DNA of 64,000 bases, from contig CM077674.1 of NCBI GenBank assembly GCA_039707655.1, forward strand, positions 238,801,904 through 238,865,903. Direction: 5' to 3'. Each line of letters starts with the position of its first letter. Within the stretch, counting starts at the first letter, position 1. Made by a program: the position numbers and the translations under genes. Under the pieces are notes generated by a model. The model had not been told where the DNA came from. It made no database searches and saw only the letters and a list, made by a program, of their open reading frames with translations. Below, piece after piece: positions 9,446-20,431 of this stretch. Origin of the DNA: Elymus sibiricus. Taxonomy: Eukaryota; Streptophyta; Magnoliopsida; Poales; Poaceae.

Positions 9446-9906
9446 TGAGGAAGTCCTGGACCAAGGGGCCCCACTCCTGCGTGTTCTGTGGGCCGTGAGC
9501 CTATTCGTGCGGGCCCTATAAAAAGTATAAAAGACCGAAGCTGCGTGAAAGGAGAGGACACGCGAAGACTTGGCGCATACTCCAAGAAAGACTTGGTCGG
9601 TCGACAGCCCCGTGTACCCTTAGGGTTTAGGGTGTCTATATAAACCCTAGACTCTAGTTGATATAGATCATCCGCATCCGCATTATTTACAAATATACCT
9701 TAGGGTTTAGACATAAATCTCGTGGTAGATCGACTCTGTATTCTATACTCCATCATTAATACAATACAAGCAGGACGTAGGGTTTTACCTCTTCGAGAGG
9801 GCCCGAACCTGGGTAAACATCGTCTCCCTTGTCCTCCTTACACCATTAGCTTAAGATCCACTGTTTGGGACCCCCTGCCCGAGGTCTGCTGTTTTTCACA
9901 CCGACA
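9446..9906 (+). repeat. 5' LTR of the gypsy element, 461 bp
   Basis: It starts TGAGGAAGTCC and ends CACACCGACA. It is directly followed by TTGGTGCTTTCATTGAGAG, the expected place of the primer-binding site (tRNA not identified). TATA-like boxes (CTATAAAAAG, CTATATAAAC) and AGGGTTTAGG motifs are present. Confidence 0.9.
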
Positions 9907-9932
9907 TTGGTGCTTTCATTGAGAGTTCCTCT

Positions 9933-12900
9933 GTGGATCAACCTAAGCTGGTGGCCCGTCTGATCATCAGAAACGACGCACGCCGCAGGGGTGTCTTGGC
10001 CCTCGGTCGTCTCATCGCGACGGACAACGTCACGTTGCACGCAAACCCTTCAGGCTACCCGGGCCAGGTCGAGGGGTTCAGCCCCGACCAAGCGATCCGT
10101 TTCGGCAGCCTGGAATTTACCGTCGATTCCGGTGGAAACCTGTTCTTGACGGGGACCTCGGCTTCAACCGAAGACCCCAACGGCACCTCAGATCTAACTG
10201 TTGGGCCGCTTTTGGATTCCTCTAGAGAGTCCCTTCTTACCACGGACCCAGCTTCGAGCTTGGATCCGATCTCTTTCTCCGAACACAAAGGGTTAGCCCT
10301 GGTCGGCACTATCGAGGAGGCATCACCTGATGACCTCAGCTTGATCCCCGTGCGAAGATACCCCAAGGCTATTCGGGCAGTGGATCTGGTGGATTCCGAA
10401 TTACTCAGCCAGATCCAAAACTCGAAACTTACAGATTGGGCTTCTAAGGAGGCCCCTGATCAGATCGGCTCAGAGGCCAAACTAGAGAAATTTTTCGCCC
10501 CACCCACCACCCACTTCGTCGCCACTATCGATGACTTAACCGATACGCTGGACTTTGATTCGGAGGGAATTGACGACATGGACGAGGACGCGGACGTCGG
10601 ATCGCACACTACCTCTCCTATCGCATCCACTTACACTGGAAAGTGGACAACTACGTCCACTTATGACGTATACATGGTCGATACCCCGCAAGGGGAAGGG
10701 GATCAACCCAGGAGAGATAACTCTAGGTGAAGGAGCTCCCGGAAACGCTCAAAGCAGCGCGGGAGGGAAGCCAACGTCGCGGATGGCACTGACGCCAATG
10801 GAGATCCGAAGACTCCAGATCAACCGGTTGCCGGAGATGGCAATGATATCCCTGAGCAGCGTCAAGCTGCAAATGACGAGCCCCGAGGCCTAGACGATCA
10901 TGAAGACCTGGAAAACCTCGGGGATGACGATCGCATGGACGATAACTACTACCCAATGGAGGAGGCGGAGAGCTTTGGGTCCGACGACCTAGTTGTTCTG
11001 AATAACCCTCGAGAACTGGAAGAATACAGGCAACTGCTTCTTGCAACCGCCAAAAGCCAGAAACTAAAAGAACGGCAATTAAAGGCCGAACAGGCTAATA
11101 TCAATGAGAAGTGGACATCGGTCTTGGCTGCTGAGCTAGACCTGAAAACCCGACCCAAAGAGCCGAAAAGCTACCCATGTAGGAAGTTGTTCCCATCATC
11201 TGAAGACGAGGAAACTGCACCTCGGTAGTTGGGCCGGGCATATTCCTACAAGCCTGACCGTCCTCCTAGAGGACGTGACAGGCCGACGACCCGAGCTCAG
11301 GACCCGCCACTGGTACCCCGCCGAAAAGGCAAAGCGCCCGCAGGCTCATATGATCTGTGGCATGATCAAAATGCCAAAACGCAAACACGATCCATTTATG
11401 GGCCGCGTGAGCGTATGCCCACAGGGCGCGAGGGAACCAAGCCTGGTTGGACAGGGACGACAATGACCGTGAGTGGCGCCGCGGCCATCTATCGTCCGAG
11501 ACCCGCCGTAGTGCAGACTTATATAGAGGGGCCGCCCCCTATGTGCTTCACTGTTGAAGTCATGGAGCATCAATTCCCTAAGGACTTTAAGCCTATCAAC
11601 ATCTAACAATACGACGGGACAACAAACCCCGCAGTATGGATTGAGGATTTTCTCCTCCACATACACATGGCTAACGGAGATGACCTCCATGCCGTAAAAT
11701 TTCTGCCGCTCAAGCTCAAAGGGCCAGCTCAGCATTGGCTTACTAGCTTGCCCGAGAACTCCATTGGGAGCTGGGAAGAACTCGAGGACGCATTCCGAGC
11801 TAATTTCTAGGGCACATACCTTCGGCCTCCCGGACGCCGATGATTTAAGTCACATCATCCAACAGCCCGGTGAGTCAGCCCGGCAATTCTGGAATCGATT
11901 CTTGACTAGGAAGAACCAAATAGTTGACTGCCCCGGCGCCAAAGCAGTCGCATCCTTTAAACACAGCATTCGTGACGAATTGATGGCAAGGCAATTCGGC
12001 CAGGATAAGCCGGAGACAATGGCAGCGCTGACCTCTCTCATGACTCGCTTCTGCGCGGGCGAGGATAGCTGGCTGGCCATAAAACGCACCAATCCCTATG
12101 AGCCCGGCACCTCAGAGGTTCGCGATGGAAACAGGAAGCCACGGTGCAACAAACATAAGCGCCGAAATAAGCCAAACGGCAGTGATGCCGATGACATGGC
12201 AGTCAATGCCGGATTCGCTAATCCTAAGTCTGGATCGCGTAAAAAGCCCTTTAAAGGGAACAGGGATAGTTCGACCCAGCTCGACAAGATCCTGGACAGA
12301 CCCTGTCAAATCCACGGCAACCCCGATAAACCTGCAAACCACACCAACCGTAACTGTTGGGTAATTAAGCAGGCAAGCCGGGCGCACGCCGAGGAACAAA
12401 CGAAAGGTACCCGCAGCGAAGATGATGAGGAGCCACGCAGGCAGAACTCTAGCGGTAAAAAGCAGTTCCCTTCCGAGATAAAAAAATGTAAACATGATTT
12501 ACATTACTCACATACTGAAGAAGGAAAGAAAACGCACGTTGCGGGACGTCTACGCCCTAGCGCTGGTCGCCCCAAAGATTAACCCGTGGTCGGCTTATCC
12601 GGTCACCTTTGATAAGCGAGATCACCCGACCAATATCCGACATGGAGGAACTGCAGCTCTCGTATTGGACTCCATTGTGGACGGTTTCCACCTCACCAGA
12701 GTCCTTATGGATGAAGGCGGTAGCCTCGATCTGATTTACTCAGATACGGTGAGGAAAATGGGAATCGATTTGTCAAGGATCAAGCCGAGTAAAACTACCT
12801 TTAAAGGTATCATCCCTGGCATTGAGGCACGATGTTCAGGAACAGTGACCTTGGAAGTGGTCTTCGGTTCGCCCGAAAACTTCTGAAGCGAGGACTTGAT

Positions 12901-13221
12901 CTTCGACATCGTCCCCTTTGCAATGGCTATCATACACTGCTTGGTCGGACGATGTTTGCTAAATTCTTTGCTAAATTCAATGATGTCCCACATTATGCTT
13001 ACCTCAAACTAAAGATGCCGGGCCCTAAGGGTGTAATAACCGTTAACGGCAACACCGAGCGCTCTCTTCGGACGAAAGAACATAAAGCGGCTCTAGCAGC
13101 CGAGGTCCAGGCCACCAAAGAAGCTGCCAAGTCTCGAGCCGTCCATCGAAGGACGGAATCAGGCAAGCGAGCCCGGACCTTGACGGCCCCGGGTGATCTG
13201 CATCCCTGCGACCCTAAATAG
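9933..13221 (+). pseudogene. gypsy gag and aspartic protease, decayed
   Basis: The gag region runs from 9933 with frames to 10730, 11228, 11606 and 12582, broken by stops (for example TAG at 11226, TAA near 11604, TAG near 11808). The capsid core is plain: FPKDFKPINI, QYDGTTNPAVWIEDFL, LPLKLKGPAQHWLTSLPENS, SWEELEDAFRANF, PGESARQFWNRFLTRKNQ. A Cys/His-containing tail (PCQIHGNP...HTNRNCWVIKQ) follows. The protease frame (12494-13221) has VLMDEGGSLDLIYSDTVRKMG and later IIHCLVGRTMF. The catalytic loop reads DEGG where related elements have DGG or DGS, so it is probably inactive. No polymerase follows. Confidence 0.82.
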
Positions 13222-14440
13222 GGACTCGCGCCCCATAGCTTGACTCCCCCCGTCGCTAAATTCATGCCTCGCGTTCACAATTTCGCCCTTAAAATTCCCT
13301 GGAGGTTGTGGGGACCTATTATAGGGCGACATTCTTATCGGATTCGTCCATAGCTACAGCCAAAAACACTCCTGTGTTTGGAAAGGCCCTTTGAGGATTC
13401 CTTGTCGGCATCAAGCCGAAAACATGAGTCTCACTATCTTCTTCACAACGCCTTTTTACAGGCGACTATGTTCGGACGTCAGGTTCGTCATCCGGCAACA
13501 ACGACATTAATCGAGCCGAAGACCTTTTTCAAAGAGTAGAAGGTGCAGACATGCAACAGGGCAGAGTAGAAATGTAAAACTATATATTTTTATCCCCTGT
13601 GTAAACCTTTCCTCTTTTATCACTTCGGTGCATCTTTAAATGCCTCGGTTCGGCACTTGGGAATGTATGGTTCGACCACGCAAAGGAATAATAAAGCCTT
13701 ATATATTTCCCTTGACTTCTGCCTCGCAACGGATATGTGCGTCATACCCATCCCCGGCCGAACAGCTCTGGTAGTAATTGTCACTTTATTCCCTAGATGT
13801 GTCCGACTAATAGACCGGGGGCTCGAACATAACTTCGGCCCTTTTTACATCACCCCGATACGTTTTTATATAATCAGAAGTCTCGGATATTGTATTATAT
13901 GCATCAGTTCCAAACTACATCTTTGGTTAATAGTTGGGTTGCCTGGCTCCTATGTTTACCTTCCTATGTTCCGCTAGTTTGGTTAGGAGGTAAAGGAAGA
14001 ACCACTGCGATTGTACTTCTGGCTAGCCCAGTTAAGTACCTCAGATGGAGAAAGCCGAAAACTGATTGTCGTAGTAAGGCGTGAACTGGTCGGCGATCCG
14101 ATGAGTGGCGTAATGCTGAAAGATCGTTGCGATCTCCGCATAATACGAAGGGTATCTTGTCATAAGAATCATGTGGATGAAGTTTTCGGATATTGATCAT
14201 ACCCACACTAGGGGCTATTTACTAGCCCCATTACCATGCTCCTTATTGGCTAAGTGAAAGCAATAAAACCATTATAGTCCAATTGCCTGGTTTCCTGAAC
14301 ACAAGACTGCCTTCGGGCCCGAGACGTCGGATAAGTGTTGTGTTTGTTCGGATGAAATACCTTACGTAGTATCTACGTAAGGGCAGAAGCCAACGACTGG
14401 AAACTTTCAGTATTAAAAACGGCCAAACAAGGGAGTCAAA
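13222..14440 (+). other. Non-coding spacer inside the gypsy element
   Basis: I see no recognisable protein or RNA here. Pol would be expected at this position in an autonomous relative but is absent. The repeated motif CGGTTCGGC/GCCGAA suggests old element sequence. Confidence 0.55.
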
Positions 14441-14449
14441 ATTAATGAA

Positions 14450-17400
14450 TAAAAGGCATCATTTATATAAGCCATGGCCAATTACATCGGCCACCAATGG
14501 TTTGTACATGTCTTCAGACAAAGTTACACAGGCTACGGGAAGAACTCTTGCTTGGTACGGCAGGTTTCAATCTCCAGAGCTCCCTCCATGGCATCGGCCA
14601 TATACATCTCAGGAGTCCGGTATGCCTTCTTCTTCGGAGGGCCACCAGTTACTACTAACGCCGACTTCAGCACCGGTACTTGCACCTTCACCATCGCAAA
14701 TGCTAGCCGAGCACCCTCAATGCAGGTGGACCACTTCTACGCATCTATGCGGGAGGGAGCATCCACCAGCCACCGAAGTAAGCCAAAATAGCTGTTCAGC
14801 AAGGGCTCGATGGGCCACAGCTTGATGCAGAGGTCCTGAAGTGCTGGCTCGCCCATCCGATGCAGCTCCATCAGTTGCTTGAGCTGGTCGTTGAGGAGCG
14901 GAGTTTGGCCGGCCTCAGTAAAATGTTCCCAGAAGTCCTTCTGGTGGGAAGGGCCTCCGGGTGTGGCAAAGTATGCCTGGGCATCCGCCAGGCTCTTTGA
15001 GAGATCCTCAAAGGCGCCTGCGGTACGCCAAACTTGTGTCAGTAGCCGACGCCGACGAGCACCGAATACACACTACAGTAGATATGGCTTACCGGCGGTG
15101 ATCTCCCTCACTTGCCGGAGCTCTTCCTGGTATTGGCGTGCCTTAGTCCAGGCTTCCTCCCCGGTCTTGGTGAGCTCGGAGATCAGCCCGTCCTATTTCT
15201 TCTTTTTCTCCTCCAGGACCTCATACTTATCAACGGTCTCCTGGAGGTTCTTCTCCACTTCGACCACACGAGCTTCGAATTGCCCGCTGGTGGTCTTGAG
15301 TGCCTCGAGGTAAGCATTTGCCTTAACGGCAGTCGCCTTGCTCTCCTTAGCCTCTTGCCGAGCTGTGGTGAGCTCGGCCTCGAGCTTTTTTACTGCCTCC
15401 ACATCGACTGTGCATTCAAAAAATCAATTGATTACAGGTTGGAATGCGCACAATTTTTTCATAACAAATCACTATATGGCCACATACTTCTCACCTGTTT
15501 CGCCTGCTCACGCAGGCTGGCAAGGTTGGCCTCGGACTCCTCGAGTCTTTGGCGCATGTCCTTGAGCTCCTGCGTAGCCGCAGTCCGAGCTCCAGAGGAC
15601 CCCTACAAATTTTATATAGGCATTAGCCTTCTAGGATAATAGGGAGAATTTTTGTGCAGCCGAACTCTATGGTCGTTCTTGCTTAAACAGTCATATAGAT
15701 CGGGGGCTACTATGTTACTTACAGTAAAGGCAGGACAGAATTAAATCTTACCTCAAATTCGGACATCATTTTGAAGAATGTTGTCTCGCCCCTGGACTCC
15801 ATCAATCGGAGCCTCTCTAGGAACGCGCCCGCAATGGCGCGCTGGTCATCGGAGCTAGAGGAGCCGTTGAGGGCCTCCTCCATCTTGTTTGGCCGCCCTT
15901 GAGCTGCATGTTCTAGCGCAGGCTCGGGCGGCACGATGTCTTCTCCCCCTCCCGTCGTGGAAGGGGCCATAATTCCCTGCCGCCTTATGGTACCAGGGGG
16001 AGGGACATCGGTCCTGCTGATTTCCCCTTGTCCTGAAGGAAGGATGGACTCCTCCGGGGTTTTGGTGACCGAGGCATCGACCTCGGCCATTGCAGTGTTG
16101 GCCTCCTCCATCGTGTTCGGCGGCAGAGGAGCCTCCTTTGAAGTCACCTCCCCCGCATATGTGTGCAATGGGGAAGGCGCGCGAGGGTTTTCCTCGCTTT
16201 TCGCCAGCTCGGTCGGAATAGAGTTGTCCTTCGAGTTTGTAGCTCGGTTGGCTATCCCGAGCTGTGTCTGCTCTGGCGGGCTTCACATTATGTATAGAAG
16301 GGGTCAGGTCGGAAAAAGTTGATTCAAGCTTAATAATGATACCTTGGAATAATGACTTAACGTGTCGGGCTCCGATTTCTCTCGAAGCTTCTTTGGCCTT
16401 GGTTCCTCGGGCAGCTCGGTCTCCGAACTACCCGATGAGATGACCGTCCCTGACCGGCTCGGCCTCTTCCGAGTTCGGCGAGGTAAATCACCCGCCGACT
16501 CTTCAGATGATGTCGAATCCTCCTTCTTGGAAGAAGACGACTCTTCCTCCTCGTCGACATCCTCTCCCTGTTCGGAGGAGACCCCCGAGGTCCCGGACCT
16601 TGGTTCTGAGGGCTCACAAATCGAGATCCCCCGGGTCATCCTCATCTTCGCCGCCCCCTTTGGAGGAGCGGGCTTAATAGGGCTTCAGCTCAAGGAGACC
16701 AACCAGTATCGGCGACATCTCCCCTCGGGAAGCGATGCCGGGCAGTTGATCTTGGCCGCTTGTTCGGCCCATTCCTGCTCGGGAGAAGTTGAGAGGTTAT
16801 CAGATAACGGAATAATAAAAACTCGGTAAAACAGAACAACTTGTACCTGGTCGCCGCCGGCCTCTTCGGTGAGGCCCAGGTCTGTCCCTTCCTCTGGAAA
16901 GGGCTTGATGCGTCCGGGCTTCTCCTCCTCCATCTTGAACGACTCTTCCACATCTTCTCGGCGGTGGGGTGGATGAAGCTGAACACTGTCATGGTGTCCG
17001 CAGGAGCGAACTCCCACATGGGCTTGGCGCACTGCTGGAGTGGGGGGATTCAATGCATGAGCATTGTCTGGACCACGTCATGGAGATGAATCTTCTCCTT
17101 CCTGGCCTTGACAACTCGGTCCATGAGCAGGTTCACCTCGACCTCCTCGCCCTAGAGAAGACCCTTGTCAATCCAAGACTGGAGCTGAGTTGGTGGCCCG
17201 GATCTGAAATCGGGCACCGCCGCCCACTTGTCCTCGCGATGCTCCGTGAGATAGAACCACCCCTTCTGCCAGCCCTTTATGGTGTCAATAAAGACGTTGG
17301 GTAGCCACTTCTCCTTCTCAGGCATGCATATGGATGCACCGCCGCAGTCCGGCGCCGTGCCCTTGGAGGACCTCGGCTTCATGCCGAACAGCTAAATCCA

Positions 17401-17737
17401 CAAGCCGAAGTGCGGCTAGATCCGAAGAAAGGCTTCGCAGAAGATGATGAAGGTGGTGATGTGAAAGAGAGAGTTGGGGGCTAGATCATGGAGATCTAGC
17501 TCGTAGAAAAACATAATTCCCCACAGAAATGGGTGGAGGGGGGAAGCCGAGTCCACACAAGAAGTGCGGGACCAACACCACGTGCTCTCCGGATTCGGGA
17601 GTAGGGATGATCTGCCCCTTAGCGGGAGCACGTCACTTCGCCTCCTTGGGGATGTAGCCCGAGCTCCGCAGCTCCTCGATCTTGGCCGATGTCACCTTGG
17701 AAGCCATCCACTTGCCCCCGGCGCCCTTGCCCACCAT
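14450..17737 (-). pseudogene. Antisense extra gene of the gypsy element (putative 'Transposase_28' family), decayed
   Basis: Read on the minus strand from an ATG at 17737 (MVGKGAGGKWMASK), this matches the plant family named 'putative gypsy type transposon' (PF04195). Landmarks are KIEELRSSGYIPKEAK, PLHPFLWGIMFFYELDLHDL, HITTFIIFCEAFLRI, WQKGWFYLTEHREDKW and DFRSGPPTQLQSWIDKGLL. An acidic, serine-rich stretch (16300-16640) and a coiled coil (EAVKKLEAELTTARQEAKES, 15193-15402) follow, then a C-terminal conserved region near 14500-15000. In-frame stops interrupt it after EAK (about 17634), after FLRI, within 17390-17400 and after DKGLL. Small introns probably separate the later parts. Despite the Pfam name it is not a demonstrated transposase; its role in the retroelement is unknown. 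Confidence 0.75.
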
Positions 17738-18267
17738 TGCTGAGGATGGGAGTTGGAGTTAGAGGTGGATGAGAATGGGTGCGCTTGAGCTCTGGGCTGG
17801 AAGCAGGGGCGAGAGAAGAGGTGTGGGACTTCACTTTTTCCCTCTCCTGTTTTTATAGGCCATCAGTAAGCTAAGGGGTTTCCGCCTGCTGCGTCGCCCA
17901 TCTCGCCACCTTCCCCATAAACTTGCACCATTACGGGCACGTGGGAAACCCAAAACAGTTAAGTAAATCCCGTAAAAAGGGGAGCCTTAATGGGACGTGC
18001 CAATGGTGGTGCCTCGAAACTGCCATCGAGGCAATTGAGTGCTTTTTGCCACATAACTCTGGCGATGACTGATCAAGAATAAAGTTGTCAGGCCCCTGGG
18101 ATGGTCCACTTTCCCAATAAGAGGACTTTGATCGGATTCGGGGCACGGGGTGTCTCTTGGAGCGCCCGATCAGCATATGATGTTCAGGTTTCGAACTCAT
18201 AGAAGAACTGGTCTGCGTAGTCCGAACAGTCAGTGGCCTCGGCTCCGAAGATTAGTTCGAGGGCTAC

Positions 18268-18736
18268 TGAGGGAGTCCTGGACTAAGGGGCCCCACGCCT
18301 ACATGTTCTGTGGGCCGTGGGCCTGTTCGTATGGGCCTTCGAAAAGTATAGAAGGCCGAAGCTGCGTGGAAGGAGAAGACACCCAAAGACTTGGTGCATA
18401 CTCCAAGAAAGACTTGATCGGTCGACAACCCTGTGTACCCCTAGGGTTTAGGGTGTCTACATAAACCCTGGACCCTAGTTGATATAGATCATCCACATCC
18501 GCATTATTCACAAATATACCTTAGGGTTTAGACATAGATCTCGTGGTAGATCGACTCTGTATTCTATACTCCATCATCAATACAATACAATACAATACAA
18601 GCAAGACGTAGGGTTTTACCTCTTCGAGAGGGCCCGAACCTGGGTAAACATCGTCTTTCTTGTCCCTCTTACACCATTAGCTTAAGATCCACAGACCGGG
18701 ACCCCAACCCGAGGTCTGCCGGTTTTCACACCGACA
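18268..18736 (+). repeat. 3' LTR of the gypsy element, 469 bp
   Basis: Direct copy of 9446-9906 with about 40 differences and an expanded ATACA run near 18585. It ends CCGACA and is followed by the CTTCC duplication. Confidence 0.9.
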
Positions 18737-18741
18737 CTTCC

Positions 18742-19107
18742 CTCTTACCGCCGCCTCCCTCCTCTTCAGTGATTCTCCTGCCGCCACAACCCCCTCCTTC
18801 CTTTCCGGCTTTTCCCACCCGCCTCCTGTGCCCCATGTCGATGGGGGCCGCCAGAGATGCCCGTCGGCGAGCCTCTGAACAGGAAACTAGCGGGGAGTAC
18901 TCCGCCGTAGGGGAAGGAATGGAGGGAGAGATGGAGGCAGTTGGCTCGGCTAATCCGCGAGCGCCCTTCCATGACTTTCGTCGGGGCCATCCCATTCTTC
19001 ATCCCCTCACTTCAATGCCAAAACCAGTAACATCAAGAAGGTCATGCTAGGTGCTCATGTATGGTGTGAACATATGGCTACCCTACGACAATCTGAACTA
19101 GGTGCTC

Positions 19108-19160
<53 letters not shown>

Positions 19161-19293
19161 ACTCACTCACTCATCACGTTTTAGTTTCCTAATATGCGAT
19201 TTCGGTTTTTTCTTTATTTCTTTTTCATTTTCATCTTGATCCCATTTAGGTAGAACTATCTTATATGTGTTGTACTCTATATTGTAGCTTGCA
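18742..19293. other. Native DNA with microsatellite, no clear gene
   Basis: A GC-rich stretch (18742-19040) has open frames on both strands, including a 71-codon plus-strand frame from 18835, that I do not recognise. It could be an old first exon. A compound microsatellite follows: (TC)n from about 19108, (CA)n from 19134 and (CTCA)n to 19172. Confidence 0.45.
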
Positions 19294-20027
19294 GCATTCG
19301 ATGAGGAACCAAGGCAATTCCTCAGCATGACAAATGCCTCTCTAGACATGATTCTTTCTTCACTGATAGCAATTTGAGACGCACGCATCAGTTTGGAATA
19401 GGTCTGCATCATGCAGGTCTAAATAATGGAGATTGATCCTTGGTCGGGGGACTCTTTTAAAGCAACAAGGTTCAGGTGTGCTCTTCTTTGATAACATGTT
19501 CTTTGCTACACTTCCGGTATGGTTATTGCAATCTATTTTATCTAAACTTGATCACATAGTTGAGCAAAATGTAAACACAATTTATTGTTTTGGCAGGTAT
19601 TGGTATGCACTGTCACACTGGCTTGAGGCATCAATCTTCCATCTCACCTGGTCATAATCAAGGTGAAATGATGCTTCACATTCTTTGACGGCCATTTATC
19701 TGAGCACTCACTCCATTCTTCTGTAGGGTACTGAATACTATGATGGGAAAACAAAAGGATATGTTGATTATGTTATCACAGATGTTCTACAAATGATGGG
19801 TCATGCTGGCCGACCACAATATGAACAACATGGCAAAGCTGTTATTCTTGTTCATGAACCAAAAATGAGCTTTTATAAGAAGGTAGCATGTTACTTTGTC
19901 TACATAACAAACAGTCTGATGCTTATTCATCTTGAGTTTGACACTCATTATTGTAATTGTTTCAATTCTTGTATGAACTGTTCCTGTTGAAAGTAATATA
20001 AGGGAGCACTTGCACCATCACTGACCA
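19294..20027 (+). pseudogene. BRR2-like: Fragment of a BRR2-type (U5 snRNP, DExH-box) helicase gene
   Basis: Four exon remnants with their introns can be read: 19294-~19450, 19596-19662, 19727-19882 and ~19968-20027. They encode the C-terminal RecA domain of a Ski2-like helicase cassette of BRR2, the ATPase that unwinds U4/U6 in the spliceosome. Landmarks are DEEPRQFLSMTNASL, FGIGLHHAGLNN, VLVCTVTLA (motif V), [31 protein letters not shown], and motif [22 protein letters not shown] with His for the first conserved Arg. VESNIREHL follows. A TGA replaces the Trp of motif V, further stops lie in the first and last exon, and the last has a small deletion. Retained introns mean a genomic, not retroposed, copy. 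The rest of the gene (over 2000 residues) is absent. Confidence 0.82.
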
Positions 20028-20431
20028 TTTTTTGTGTGCACGACGATACCTTTGTGATTAAAAGTAGTAGCAACAATAACCCTCGATCTCCCTCCTTTTG
20101 CTCCCAATCGCCAAAAAGTGTGTTCATATTATTTCTCTATGTTAGGCAACGGATGGTGGTTGTTTTACCAAGGAAGAAATACTTCTGGTCAGTTGGGGTG
20201 GTCTAATTAGAATAGTTTGTTTACAACTATTACTAAATATATGTCGTTGTGCCATTTGATTTATTAGGAGGCTCATAACGTACCTGGATGTATCTCTAAA
20301 TTGTAAGTATGGTCGTTTTCTTCATGGTTATTGTTATAAATTTTGTTATAACGAGGTAGCTCATGTGTTGAATTCCTGTTTGGTAAACACGTCGTGCTTC
20401 CAAGGATTGTTCTTCTTCCCAGAGGTTGCGG
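20028..20431. other. Unassigned native DNA left of the copia element
   Basis: Nothing recognisable. It continues at 30022 beyond the copia insertion. The last five bases, TGCGG, are the target duplication. Confidence 0.5.

Larger units (their letters stand above)
9446..18736 (+). mobile_element. Non-autonomous Ty3/gypsy-type LTR retrotransposon, 9.3 kb
   Basis: Two direct LTRs (TGAGG...CCGACA) and a 5-bp target duplication CTTCC (9441-9445 and 18737-18741) define the element. It encodes a decayed gag and protease only; no reverse transcriptase, RNase H or integrase is recognisable. The 3' half carries an antisense gene. Antisense extra frames upstream of the 3' LTR are known in Tat-lineage gypsy elements such as Grande and RIRE2. 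By-eye LTR divergence is about 9%, mostly transitions. Confidence 0.92.

Noticed and set aside
18769..19050. Frames in the GC-rich stretch as a gene
   Set aside because: Open on both strands, no motif and no splice site linking them to the BRR2 exons; left as unassigned.
19800..19882. Active helicase gene from [10 protein letters not shown]
   Set aside because: The adjoining exons have stops and a frameshift, and the conserved Arg of motif VI is changed.
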